64,000 nucleotides of DNA from Arthrobacter sp. B0490 (GTDB lineage: Bacteria; Actinomycetota; Actinomycetes; Actinomycetales; Micrococcaceae), in contig NZ_PJIR01000007.1 in assembly GCF_002929355.1 (NCBI RefSeq), positions 62,001-126,000 of the forward strand, written 5' to 3'. Within the stretch, counting starts at the first letter, position 1. Each line of letters opens with the position of its first letter. Shown piece by piece: positions 53,879 to 61,251 of this stretch. Below the pieces are notes generated by a model, which made no database searches, was not told the DNA's origin, and saw only the letters and a program-made list of their open reading frames with translations. The position numbers and the translations under genes are program-made.

Positions 53879-56452
53879 TCAGAGTTCGACGACGACGTCG
53901 GACGGCGTCTTGTCCGGCCGCCAGCCGCGCCAGACGGGATGTCGGAGGCGGCCGGTACCGGTGTGCTCGCTGTACTGGACCTCCCCCACGAGGGCGGGCC
54001 GGACCCAGTGCGCGTCGGACGCGTCGATGCCGGGCACGTCGTCGAGCGGTGCCGTCTTGCGGCCCAGTTTCTTGAGGCGGGCACCCACCTCCGCGAGGTC
54101 CCGCTCCGTGAGGCCCGACCCCACGCGGCCCACGTACCGCAGGTCCACGCCGTCGGGGACGGCGACGAGCAGGGAGCCGACCTTCGAGGCCCGGGTACCC
54201 TTGCCGGGCCGCCAGCCCACCACCACGACCTCCTGCGTGCGGACGTGCTTGATCTTCACCCACGACGACGACCGCGCACCGGGCTGGTAGTCGCTCGTGA
54301 GGCGCTTGGCCAGAATCCCTTCCAGGCCCAGCTGCCGGCTCGCCTCGACCGCTTCCCCCAGCGTCGCGTCCAGGGCCGGGGGGACCTGCACGTGCCCGTC
54401 GTCCGCCGCGTCCACGGCCTTCCCGAGCAGCTCGCGCCGCTGGCAGTACTCCAGGTGCGTCACGTCGGTGCCATCGAGCTCGAGGAGGTCGAAGAGCATG
54501 AGGCGGACGGGCGTCACACGGCGGGCGGCGTCGATCTCCGCCCGGTGCGTGAGCTTCATGCGGGTCTGGAGCAGGCCGAAGTCGGGCCGGCCCCTGGGAT
54601 CGAGGGCGACGATCTCGCCGTCGAGCACGGCGCCGTCGGCGTGGACGAGGCCCGGCAGGTCCCCGAGCTCCGGGTAGGTGGGCGTGGTGTCGATCCCGTT
54701 ACGGCTGACCAGGGTCACCGCCCCGTCCCGAACCACCGCGATGCAGCGCACGCCGTCCCACTTCATCTCGTAGGCCCACGCGTCGGGATCGGGGATGGCC
54801 TGCTCGGAGCCGAGCGTGGCCATCATGGGCCGCACGGCCTCCGGGCCGCGCCGGGCGGGAGCCGGCACTGTCGTACCCGGAGCCGTGTCAGCATCCCTGC
54901 CCGTGGCATCCCTGCCGGACGCCGGATCGGACGCCCCATCGGACGCCGCACCCGGAGCCGTACCGGCCACGGTGTCCTCGGCGTGGTCCGTCGCGTCCCG
55001 TCCCGCCGCCGGCTGGTCCTTCATGAGGTGGATCAGCCAGTTGCCCTTGCCGTCGGGGCCACCGCCGGTGTTGATGAGCGCGTAGCGGCGGATCGCGGCC
55101 CCGCCCTTCGCGAGGCCGCCGTCCGCCTTCCCGTGGAGCGTGCAGATGACTTCCTTCCCGTCCCGCCACTTCTCCAGCTCGTACGTGCCCGCATCCCAGA
55201 TGGTCACCTCACCGGCACCGTATTCCCCATGCGGAATAGTTCCCTCGAACGTCCCGTAGTCGAGCGGGTGGTCCTCGGTCTGCACGGCCAGGTGGTTCCT
55301 GCTCGGCGTCAGCGGCGGTCCCTTCGGGAGCGCCCAGGAGACGAGCACGCCCTCGCGCTCCAGCCGGAAGTCGTAGTGGAGGCGGCGGGCGTGGTGCTCC
55401 TGGATCACGAAGCTGTCCCCACCGGGCGGACCCACGGCCTCTGGGACGGGCTCGGGCGTCTTCGCGGCGTCGCGCATCGCGCGGTACGTGGACAGGCGGT
55501 CCGACGGCGCGGCACCACCCCTGCCATCGCCGCCGTCGCCGCCCGTGGCCGGCGGGGTCGCGGGGGCGAGGACGTCCCCGAGCTCCTCGACGCGCTGCGC
55601 GACGTCGCGGTGGTCGAGGTGGCGGAGGTTCTCGCCGTCACCGAGCTCGTCCCACGTGCGGGGTGCGGCGACGGTCGGCTCGAAGCGTCCGCGGAGCGAA
55701 TAGGGGCTCACGGTCGTCTTGTTCGCGTTGTTCTGGCTCCAGTCGACCAGCACCCTGCCGGGGCGCAGCGCCTTCTTCATGTCGCTGACCGCGAGGTCGG
55801 GGTGGTCGGCCTCGAGGGCCCTGGCGAGTTCACGGGCCACGGCGGACACCTGCTCGGACGTCTGCCGACCGTCCAGCGCGCAGTAGAGGTGGATCCCCTT
55901 GGACCCGCTCGTGACGGGGAACGGCTCGAGTCCCATGCCCTGCAGGATCGGCCGTGCGAGCCGCGCCACGGCGGCGCATTCCGCCAGGCCGGCGCCGGGG
56001 CCGGGATCGAGGTCCAGGACGAGCCGGTCCGGGTTCCCCCTGGCGCCGTCCGCGGTGAAGCGCCACTGCGGCACGTGGACCTCGAGCGCGGCGATCTGCC
56101 CCAGCCAGGTGAGCGTGGCGAGGTCGTCGACCATGGGATAGACGTTCGTGTGGTCCTTGTGCCGGATCGCGTGGCGCGGCACCCAGGCAGGCGCGTTGTC
56201 GTCGATGTTCTTCTGGAAGAACACCTCGGCCGGTTCCTCCGGCGTGCCCACGCCATGGACCCAGCGCTTCCGCGTCACGGGCCGGTGGGCCGCATGCCGG
56301 ATGAGGTGCGGGGCGACGGCGGCGTAGTAGGCGAGCACATCCGCCTTGGTGGTGCCCGTGGCCGGGTACAGCACCTTGTCCAGGTTGGAGAGACGCAGCG
56401 TGCGTCCGTCCACGGTGACGGTCTGCTGCCGTGCCGTGCGCGGAGGAGCCAT
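53879..56452 (-). CDS. ligD: Multifunctional NHEJ DNA ligase LigD (Pol-PE-Lig order)
   Basis: Repairs double-strand breaks with Ku. The 857 residues hold three domains in mycobacterial order. The primase-polymerase (about 10-290) has the catalytic DLDPG (147-151). The 3'-phosphoesterase (about 345-480) has QEHHARRLHYDFRLE. The ATP-dependent ligase (about 540-857) has nucleophile Lys564 in EMKWDGVR. A low-complexity Ala/Asp/Gly linker (485-530) joins PE and Lig. The ATG at 56452 has no spaced Shine-Dalgarno. The weak -10-like AAGACT lies 6 nt upstream, so the mRNA may be leaderless. Confidence 0.96.
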   Translation of the reverse strand: MAPPRTARQQTVTVDGRTLRLSNLDKVLYPATGTTKADVLAYYAAVAPHLIRHAAHRPVTRKRWVHGVGTPEEPAEVFFQKNIDDNAPAWVPRHAIRHKDHTNVYPMVDDLATLTWLGQIAALEVHVPQWRFTADGARGNPDRLVLDLDPGPGAGLAECAAVARLARPILQGMGLEPFPVTSGSKGIHLYCALDGRQTSEQVSAVARELARALEADHPDLAVSDMKKALRPGRVLVDWSQNNANKTTVSPYSLRGRFEPTVAAPRTWDELGDGENLRHLDHRDVAQRVEELGDVLAPATPPATGGDGGDGRGGAAPSDRLSTYRAMRDAAKTPEPVPEAVGPPGGDSFVIQEHHARRLHYDFRLEREGVLVSWALPKGPPLTPSRNHLAVQTEDHPLDYGTFEGTIPHGEYGAGEVTIWDAGTYELEKWRDGKEVICTLHGKADGGLAKGGAAIRRYALINTGGGPDGKGNWLIHLMKDQPAAGRDATDHAEDTVAGTAPGAASDGASDPASGRDATGRDADTAPGTTVPAPARRGPEAVRPMMATLGSEQAIPDPDAWAYEMKWDGVRCIAVVRDGAVTLVSRNGIDTTPTYPELGDLPGLVHADGAVLDGEIVALDPRGRPDFGLLQTRMKLTHRAEIDAARRVTPVRLMLFDLLELDGTDVTHLEYCQRRELLGKAVDAADDGHVQVPPALDATLGEAVEASRQLGLEGILAKRLTSDYQPGARSSSWVKIKHVRTQEVVVVGWRPGKGTRASKVGSLLVAVPDGVDLRYVGRVGSGLTERDLAEVGARLKKLGRKTAPLDDVPGIDASDAHWVRPALVGEVQYSEHTGTGRLRHPVWRGWRPDKTPSDVVVEL

Positions 56453-56543
56453 GTCCCCAGTCTTGACCGGATGGCCGAGGGCGGTCCAGTACCAATCGGC
56501 GGGGCGCCTGCCGGTCAGGGCCGGCCGGGGTCCGGTCCTGGCC

Positions 56544-57038
56544 CTAGTCCTCGAACTGCTCGCGGTACCGGGCCACGTAGGTGTCCCACAGGGCCGGGTC
56601 CTGCCCGAGGCTGCGCTTGTTCAGGAAGTCGTCGAGGCCGGCGATGGTGAGGTGCCAGCCGGCGGCCATGGTGGCCGAGTGCCGCGGGCTGCCCGGGGTC
56701 AGGAGCAGCACGAGCCGCGTGCCGTTGTCACCCGTCCGCGTCAGTTCCCAGCGCAGGCTGTCCCTCTCCCACGTGTAGGCGAGCACCGTGGGCCGCACGG
56801 CCTCCAGCACGTCCCCGCGGAGCGGTTTCTGGTCGGCGTACCGGAACAGGATCTCCGCCTCGGCGCGCGGCTCGAACTCCATCTCGCACGGGAACCAGTA
56901 CTTCAGCTTCTCGCCCTCCGTCAGGTGCTTCCACAGCACGGTCGGCGGGAACGCGAACTGGAATTCCAGGCGCAGCACGGTGCCGCCGTCGTCGCTGGTG
57001 GTCTTGCTGACGATGGGCTCTACGGTCTCGGAAGTCAC
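56544..57038 (-). CDS. SRPBCC (Aha1/START-like) protein next to ku
   Basis: A 164-residue activator-of-Hsp90-homologue/START-like domain protein. The family pattern is LEFQFAFPPTVLWKHLTEGEKLKYWFP in part (near 23-49), with the later WHLTIAGLDDFL. These proteins bind small hydrophobic ligands, and no role in repair is known. The start is GTG at 57038. TAGACT (57050-57045) ends exactly 6 nt upstream, suggesting a leaderless mRNA. It lies between ligD and ku and is divergent from ku. Confidence 0.86.
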   Translation of the reverse strand: MTSETVEPIVSKTTSDDGGTVLRLEFQFAFPPTVLWKHLTEGEKLKYWFPCEMEFEPRAEAEILFRYADQKPLRGDVLEAVRPTVLAYTWERDSLRWELTRTGDNGTRLVLLLTPGSPRHSATMAAGWHLTIAGLDDFLNKRSLGQDPALWDTYVARYREQFED

Positions 57039-57044
57039 CTCCCA

Positions 57045-57050
57045 AGTCTA
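57045..57050 (-). promoter_or_regulatory. -10-like element for leaderless SRPBCC mRNA
   Basis: TAGACT (57050-57045) is followed by six bases (TGGGAG) and the GTG start at 57038. On the opposite strand TTCACT (57096-57101) stands 6 nt before the ku ATG in the same arrangement. Confidence 0.5.
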
Positions 57051-57107
57051 GGGGTGGGCGGGCGGCGCCCTCTGGCCCACTAAGCCTGCTTGGTGTTCAC
57101 TTGACCC

Positions 57108-57947
57108 ATGAGAGCCATCTGGAAGGGAGCGGTCGCGTTCGGGCTGGTCAACGTGCCGGTCAAGGTGTACAGCGCCACCGAGGACCACGACATCCCCCTC
57201 CACCAGGTGCACGACGAGGACGGCGGCCGCATCCGCTACCAGCGCCGGTGCGAGATCTGCAGCGAGGTGGTCGACTTCAAGCACATCGACAAGGCGTACG
57301 ACGACGGCGAGCACACGGTGGTGCTGACCGACGAGGACCTCTCGTCCCTGCCCGTGGAACGGAGCCGGGAGATCGAGGTGGTGGAGTTCGTGCCGACCGA
57401 CCAGATCGATCCGATCATGCTCGACCGGGCCTACTACCTCGAGCCCGACGGCACCTCGACCAAGGCGTACGTGCTGCTGCGGCGCACGCTCGAGGAGACG
57501 GACCGGACCGCGATCGTGCAGTTCTCGCTCCGGCAGAAGAGCCGCCTGGCCGCCCTGCGGGTCCGCGGGGACGTGCTCATGCTCCAGACGCTCCTCTGGG
57601 ACGACGAGGTGCGGGAGGCCTCGTTCCCGGCCCTCGAGGAGAAGGTGCGCATCTCGGCCAAGGAGAAGCAGATGTCGGCGGCGCTCGTCGACTCCTTCTC
57701 CACGGACTTCGACCCGGAGAACTTCACGGACGACTACCAGGTCCAGCTGCGCACCCTGATCGATGCGAAGATCGAGAAGGGCGACACGATCGACACCGAG
57801 GAGACCTTCGGTGCGACCCAGGACGACGACGACGGCGACAACGTGCTCGACCTCATGGAGGCCCTGCGCCGCAGCGTGGAGAAGAACCGCGAGAAGAAGG
57901 CCGGGGAGGCCAAGGCCTCCGGCACCTCGAAGAAGAAGGGCGCATGA
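57108..57947 (+). CDS. ku: Bacterial Ku DNA-end-binding protein
   Basis: Binds double-strand DNA ends and recruits LigD. The 279 residues begin with the conserved start RAIWKGAVAFGLVNVPVK, shortened here to its first 20 residues, and span the Ku core ring domain (about 10-250). A Lys-rich C-terminal tail (KNREKKAGEAKASGTSKKKG) is typical of actinobacterial Ku and binds DNA. The ATG at 57108 has no Shine-Dalgarno; TTCACT lies 6 nt upstream. Its stop overlaps the next gene. Confidence 0.96.
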   Translation: MRAIWKGAVAFGLVNVPVKVYSATEDHDIPLHQVHDEDGGRIRYQRRCEICSEVVDFKHIDKAYDDGEHTVVLTDEDLSSLPVERSREIEVVEFVPTDQIDPIMLDRAYYLEPDGTSTKAYVLLRRTLEETDRTAIVQFSLRQKSRLAALRVRGDVLMLQTLLWDDEVREASFPALEEKVRISAKEKQMSAALVDSFSTDFDPENFTDDYQVQLRTLIDAKIEKGDTIDTEETFGATQDDDDGDNVLDLMEALRRSVEKNREKKAGEAKASGTSKKKGA

Positions 57948-58195
57948 TGGGATTCTTCACCGACGATCTCGGCCGCCAGACCGTGGCGCAGCGACCGAAC
58001 GCGCCGATCCTGGGCTGGGCGCTGCTCGGCGCCGCGTCCTTCCTGGCCCTCGAGGAACGCAACCGCGAACGCCTCCGCCTCGCCAGCTCCGTCTGCCTGG
58101 CGGTCTGGGCCGCCCTCGAGGTGATCTCCGGCCAGAGCGGGTTCCGGCGCAGCTCCGGCGCACTGACGCTCTCCTGGCTGCTGCGAAAGGCCTGA
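57944..58195 (+). CDS. Small membrane protein coupled to ku
   Basis: An 83-residue protein of unknown function with two predicted membrane segments (about 22-38, PILGWALLGAASFLALEE, and about 48-62, LASSVCLAVWAALEVIS) and basic ends. ATG at 57944 or the next codon at 57947 overlaps the ku TGA, so it is translationally coupled to ku; AAGGG lies just upstream. No domain is recognised. The coupling suggests real coding, but a role in repair is not implied by the sequence. Confidence 0.7.
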   Translation: MMGFFTDDLGRQTVAQRPNAPILGWALLGAASFLALEERNRERLRLASSVCLAVWAALEVISGQSGFRRSSGALTLSWLLRKA

Positions 58196-58225
58196 TGCCG
58201 CGGCCGGGCATCCATCGGAGGAAGC

Positions 58226-59173
58226 ATGCAGCACGCCCTGGAGCTACGGGACCTGACCAAGAGGTACGGCACGCGTACCGCGCTGGACACCGTGTCGCTC
58301 ACCGTGCCTCCCGGCAGCGTGGTGGGTGTGATCGGCCCCAATGGTGCCGGGAAGACCACCACGATGCGCCTGATCCTCGGCCTGATCAGGCCGAGCGGAG
58401 GCTCGGCGACGGTCCTCGGCGCGGATCCGTGGCGGGCGGGACCGGGTCTCCGCCGCCGTATCGGCTATCTCCCGGGAGAGCTGAGGCTCGACAGCCGCAT
58501 CACCGGCGCGGATCTGCTCGAGCACTTCGGGCGCATCTCGGGCCCTGTCGACGGGCGCTTCCGCAGTGGACTGGTCGACCGCCTCGGCCTGGATCCCTCC
58601 CGCCGCGTGGGCACCCTGTCCAAGGGGAACAAGCAGAAACTGGGCCTGGTCCAGGCGTTCATGCACCGGCCCGAACTGCTGGTCCTCGACGAGCCGACGT
58701 CGGGTCTCGATCCCCTGGTCCAGCGCGAGTTCCTCGCCCTCGTCAGGGAGGCGAAGGCAGGCGGCCAGGCCGTCTTCCTCTCCTCCCACGTGATCTCCGA
58801 GGTGCAGCACGGCGCCGACCACGTCGCGGTGCTCCGTGAGGGCCACCTGGTCCGCTCGGCACGCGTCGCCGACCTGCGCGACGAGGCTCCCCGCTCGGTG
58901 CGCCTCGAGCTGGACCACGCCCTGACCGAGGCGCAGGCCCGGGCACTGGACCGCGCGGGGTTGGAGATCCTCGCGATGGAGGAGGCGCAGGGCCCCGCGG
59001 GCGGGCGCGTGGTGGTGGAGGGCCGGGTGTCGGGTTCACCCGCGGCCCTGATCCCCCTCGTGGCCGAGCTCGCACCGCGGGACGTCGTCATCGAGGAGCC
59101 CGACCTCGAACAGGCTGTCCTCGGCCTGTACGGGCGGCCCGGTCCGGTGCACGCCGGAGTGCGCCATGGCTAG
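58226..59173 (+). CDS. ABC transporter ATP-binding protein (exporter type)
   Basis: A 315-residue ATPase. Walker A GPNGAGKTT is at 37-45, the signature LSKGNKQK near 135-142, Walker B LLVLDEPTSGLD near 154-165, and the H-loop in LSSHV. The SKGNKQK form of the signature and the C-terminal ~90-residue extension are typical of ABC-2 exporters for drugs, lantibiotics or unknown substrates. The ATG at 58226 has GGAGGA upstream. The permease gene overlaps its end by 8 nt. Confidence 0.93.
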   Translation: MQHALELRDLTKRYGTRTALDTVSLTVPPGSVVGVIGPNGAGKTTTMRLILGLIRPSGGSATVLGADPWRAGPGLRRRIGYLPGELRLDSRITGADLLEHFGRISGPVDGRFRSGLVDRLGLDPSRRVGTLSKGNKQKLGLVQAFMHRPELLVLDEPTSGLDPLVQREFLALVREAKAGGQAVFLSSHVISEVQHGADHVAVLREGHLVRSARVADLRDEAPRSVRLELDHALTEAQARALDRAGLEILAMEEAQGPAGGRVVVEGRVSGSPAALIPLVAELAPRDVVIEEPDLEQAVLGLYGRPGPVHAGVRHG

Positions 59174-59975
59174 CACCCTGCCCCTCGTCCGCCACGCCGT
59201 GCAGCGCTCCCGCGTGGGGCTGGTCGGCTGGTCCGCGGGTGTGGTGGCGGCGAGCCTGCTCTACCTGCCGATCTACCCGTCCATGGGGGCGTCCGGCCAG
59301 CTCCAGTCCGTCGTCTCGTCCCTGCCTGCGGAACTCGTCTCCACCCTCGGCTTCGACTCGATCACCACGGGCGCGGGCTATGCGCAGGCGACCCTGCTGG
59401 GACTGATCGGTTTCGTCCTGCTGACCATCGCCGCGGTGGGCTGGGGGGCGGCCGCGATCGGCGGCGAGGAGGAGAGCGGCGCCCTCGAGCTCACCCTCGC
59501 GCACGGTGTCACGCGCCCTCAGGTGGCCCTCGAGGCGGCCCTCGCCCTCGGCCTCCGGCTCGCCGTCGTGTGCGGCGTGCTGCTGGGCGCCCTCCTCGCG
59601 CTCGACGGCCCCTCCGAGCTCGGGATACCCGCGGCCCACGCCGTCGTCGGGACGTTCGCGCTGTACCTGCTGTCCCTGCTGAGCGGCCTGGCGTCGCTCA
59701 CCGCGGGCGCCCTGACCGGTTCGAGGACGGCCTCGATCGCGGCGGGTGCGGCCGTGGCCGTCCTCGGCTACGCCTTCAATGCGCTCGGGAACCAGGCGGA
59801 GGCGGCGAGCTGGGTGAAGGACCTCTCCCCCTACGACTGGGCCTTCTCCCCGGCGCCGCTCGCCAACGGCCTCGGGAACGGGGCGGCGGGCGGCATGGCG
59901 GTCATCCTCGGCCTCTGCGGCATCCTCGTGGTGGCCGCCGTCGTGGGGCTGTCCCGCCGCGATATCGGCGGGTAG
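59166..59975 (+). CDS. ABC-2 type transporter permease
   Basis: A 269-residue integral membrane protein with about six hydrophobic segments (near 18-36, 75-97, 122-143, 155-180, 185-205 and 240-260). Between segments 2 and 3 it carries the EEESGALELTLAHGVTR loop typical of ABC-2 permeases, which contacts the ATPase. The ATG at 59166 overlaps the ATPase gene by 8 nt. No substrate-binding protein is adjacent, so this is an exporter. Confidence 0.88.
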   Translation: MASTLPLVRHAVQRSRVGLVGWSAGVVAASLLYLPIYPSMGASGQLQSVVSSLPAELVSTLGFDSITTGAGYAQATLLGLIGFVLLTIAAVGWGAAAIGGEEESGALELTLAHGVTRPQVALEAALALGLRLAVVCGVLLGALLALDGPSELGIPAAHAVVGTFALYLLSLLSGLASLTAGALTGSRTASIAAGAAVAVLGYAFNALGNQAEAASWVKDLSPYDWAFSPAPLANGLGNGAAGGMAVILGLCGILVVAAVVGLSRRDIGG

Positions 59976-59989
59976 TAGCGATCGGGCTA

Positions 59990-60241
59990 CTACTGGCGGT
60001 ACCCCTCCACCTGGCTGACGGGCCGCGCATCGGCGTCGGCGGGGTTCCCACCGGCGTCGGCCTTCGCCCGGCGCTGGCGGAGCAGGTCCCAGCACTGGTC
60101 GAGATCCTCCCCCACCTTCTTCAGGCGTGCGACGTGGTCCTGGTGCGCCTCGGCCGCGCCGGCGTCCTGCGGCTGCTCGCGGAGGTCGTGTTCCTCCTGC
60201 ACGAGTGCCTGGATGCGCTGGAGGAGGTCCTGGTCGTCCAT
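59990..60241 (-). CDS. DUF2630 family small protein
   Basis: An 83-residue soluble protein. The start MDDQDLLQRIQALVQEEHDLRE and the LDQCWDLLRQRRA region (parts of 20 residues or less each) match DUF2630. It is predicted to be a helical hairpin, found mainly in actinobacteria and of unknown function. The ATG is at 60241. It is convergent with the ABC permease, with 14 nt between. Confidence 0.85.
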   Translation of the reverse strand: MDDQDLLQRIQALVQEEHDLREQPQDAGAAEAHQDHVARLKKVGEDLDQCWDLLRQRRAKADAGGNPADADARPVSQVEGYRQ

Positions 60242-60413
60242 CGTGCAATCCCTTCGTCGTCGCCGGTTCGGCGTGAGCGGCTGATCAGCAGGCTTTTCTT
60301 CAGGCTACTGAGGCGGTCGGCGGTTGACCAGCACGATCACCGGCGTATCCGGCGGGGCGTGGCGGGGAATTTGGCGCGGCGCCCGGATGCCCTAAGCTGT
60401 TGGAGAACCAATT

Positions 60414-60487
60414 GCCTGTGTAGCTCAGTCTGGTAGAGCATCCGCTTCACACGCGGAAGGCCCGGGGATCGAGGCCCCGCGCAGGCA
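60414..60487 (+). tRNA. tRNA-Val (anticodon CAC)
   Basis: A 74-nt cloverleaf folds fully. The acceptor stem is GCCTGTG/CGCAGGC with one G-U pair, followed by D arm GCTC/GAGC, anticodon arm TCCGC-TTCACAC-GCGGA with CAC in the loop, and T arm CGGGG/CCCCG. The discriminator is A, and CCA is not encoded. The T loop reads ATCGAGG, so position 54 is A instead of the near-universal T. A strong terminator follows. Confidence 0.95.
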
Positions 60488-60510
60488 CGAGGATCAGCTG
60501 GGGACAGCAC

Positions 60511-60552
60511 CGCAGAAGGCCCGTACCGACCCGTCGGTACGGGCCTTCTGCG
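60511..60552 (+). terminator. Strong terminator after tRNA-Val
   Basis: A perfect inverted repeat with 20-bp arms (60511-60530 and 60533-60552; the first arm starts CGCAGAAGGCCC) lies 23 nt after the tRNA. Only two bases separate the arms, so the tip opens into a small loop. Confidence 0.9.
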
Positions 60553-60597
60553 TTGCCCGGGACACCGGGGGTTCGTCCTGGGCGAACACGGATCCTG

Positions 60598-60624
60598 CTG
60601 GCACTCGCAGGGGTCGAGTGCTAA
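60598..60624 (+). promoter_or_regulatory. CIRCE-like element (HrcA operator) upstream of hsp20
   Basis: CTGGCACTC-N9-GAGTGCTAA matches CIRCE (TTAGCACTC-N9-GAGTGCTAA) with a perfect right arm, 7 of 9 in the left arm and the exact 9-nt spacing. A -10-like TAACAT (60622-60627) begins inside the right arm, so HrcA binding would block the promoter. The HrcA gene is not in the window. Confidence 0.8.
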
Positions 60625-60637
60625 CATTTTTTCCGTA

Positions 60638-60658
60638 GTTGAGCGAAGGACGCTCAAC
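60638..60658 (+). promoter_or_regulatory. HAIR-like element (HspR operator) upstream of hsp20
   Basis: GTTGAGC-N7-GCTCAAC has the core and exact spacing of HAIR (CTTGAGT-N7-ACTCAAG), with symmetric changes at the outermost and innermost bases of each arm. It lies 13 nt after the CIRCE-like element, downstream of the likely promoter and before the hsp20 start. Confidence 0.7.
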
Positions 60659-60684
60659 CTCCAGATGCGAAGGAGTTGTTTCCA

Positions 60685-61161
60685 GTGGCCATGAAGTTCG
60701 ATCCATTCCGCGAGCTGGACCGCGTTGCCGGCGCCCTCCTCGAGAGCCGTCCCGGACTCCGCCTCATGCCGATGGACCTGTACCGCGAGAAGGACCACTA
60801 CATCCTCTCCGCGGATCTTCCGGGCATCGATCCCGGATCGGTCGACATCGACGTCGACGGCCAGCTCCTCACCATCCGTGCGGAGCGCACGCTGCGCAGC
60901 GCCGAGGGCGTGAAGTGGCTGACCCGTGAGCGGGAGAGCGGCTCGTTCCTCCGCCAGCTCAGCCTGGGCCAGGGCGTCGACACCGAGGGCATCTCCGCCC
61001 GGTACGAGAACGGCGTCCTGAGCGTCGCGATCCCCGTCAGCGAGCGCGCCAGGCCGCGCAAGATCGAGATCGTCAGCGGCGAGGCCTCGACGCCGATCCG
61101 GTCCGGCGCCGTCCGGGGTCCGACCTCCGGCAGCGGACACCAGGACGCCGTCGAGTCCTGA
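60685..61161 (+). CDS. Small heat shock protein (Hsp20/alpha-crystallin family)
   Basis: An ATP-independent holdase of 158 residues. The alpha-crystallin domain spans about 38-135, with LSADLPGIDPGSVDIDVDG near 44-62 and the closing strand GVLSVAIPVSE. The N-terminus is short (FDPFRELDRVAGALLE) and the C-terminus is polar, with an IPI-like IRSG region. GTG at 60685 is chosen because GAAGGAG is 9 nt upstream; the ATG two codons later and a TTG nine bases earlier are less well placed. Both HrcA- and HspR-type operators precede it. Confidence 0.93.
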   Translation: MAMKFDPFRELDRVAGALLESRPGLRLMPMDLYREKDHYILSADLPGIDPGSVDIDVDGQLLTIRAERTLRSAEGVKWLTRERESGSFLRQLSLGQGVDTEGISARYENGVLSVAIPVSERARPRKIEIVSGEASTPIRSGAVRGPTSGSGHQDAVES

Positions 61162-61168
61162 GCCCTAC

Positions 61169-61200
61169 CAGTACCCCCGGGCCCGGGCCCGGGGGTACTG
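61169..61200 (+). terminator. Perfect 32-bp palindrome after hsp20
   Basis: A perfect palindrome with 16-bp arms and no spacer (arm CAGTACCCCCGGGCCC) lies 7 nt after the hsp20 stop. It would act as a terminator hairpin with a tip loop opened from the GGGCCC core. Confidence 0.7.
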
Positions 61201-61251
61201 CGTCGGACGGACCCCTTGCGGCGTCGCGCGCCGGGCACGAAGGATGGGGGC

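Larger units (their letters stand above)
60242..60684. other. Gene-poor region holding a tRNA, its terminator and the hsp20 control region
   Basis: This 443-nt stretch has no protein gene. From left to right it holds the leader of the DUF2630 gene, tRNA-Val (60414-60487), a 20-bp hairpin (60511-60552), a CIRCE-like element (60598-60624), a -10-like TAACAT (60622-60627), a HAIR-like element (60638-60658) and the hsp20 Shine-Dalgarno (AGGAG, 60671-60675). Confidence 0.8.

Noticed and set aside
60676..60684. TTG at 60676 as hsp20 start
   Set aside because: It directly abuts the AGGAG Shine-Dalgarno; GTG 60685 has proper 9-nt spacing.
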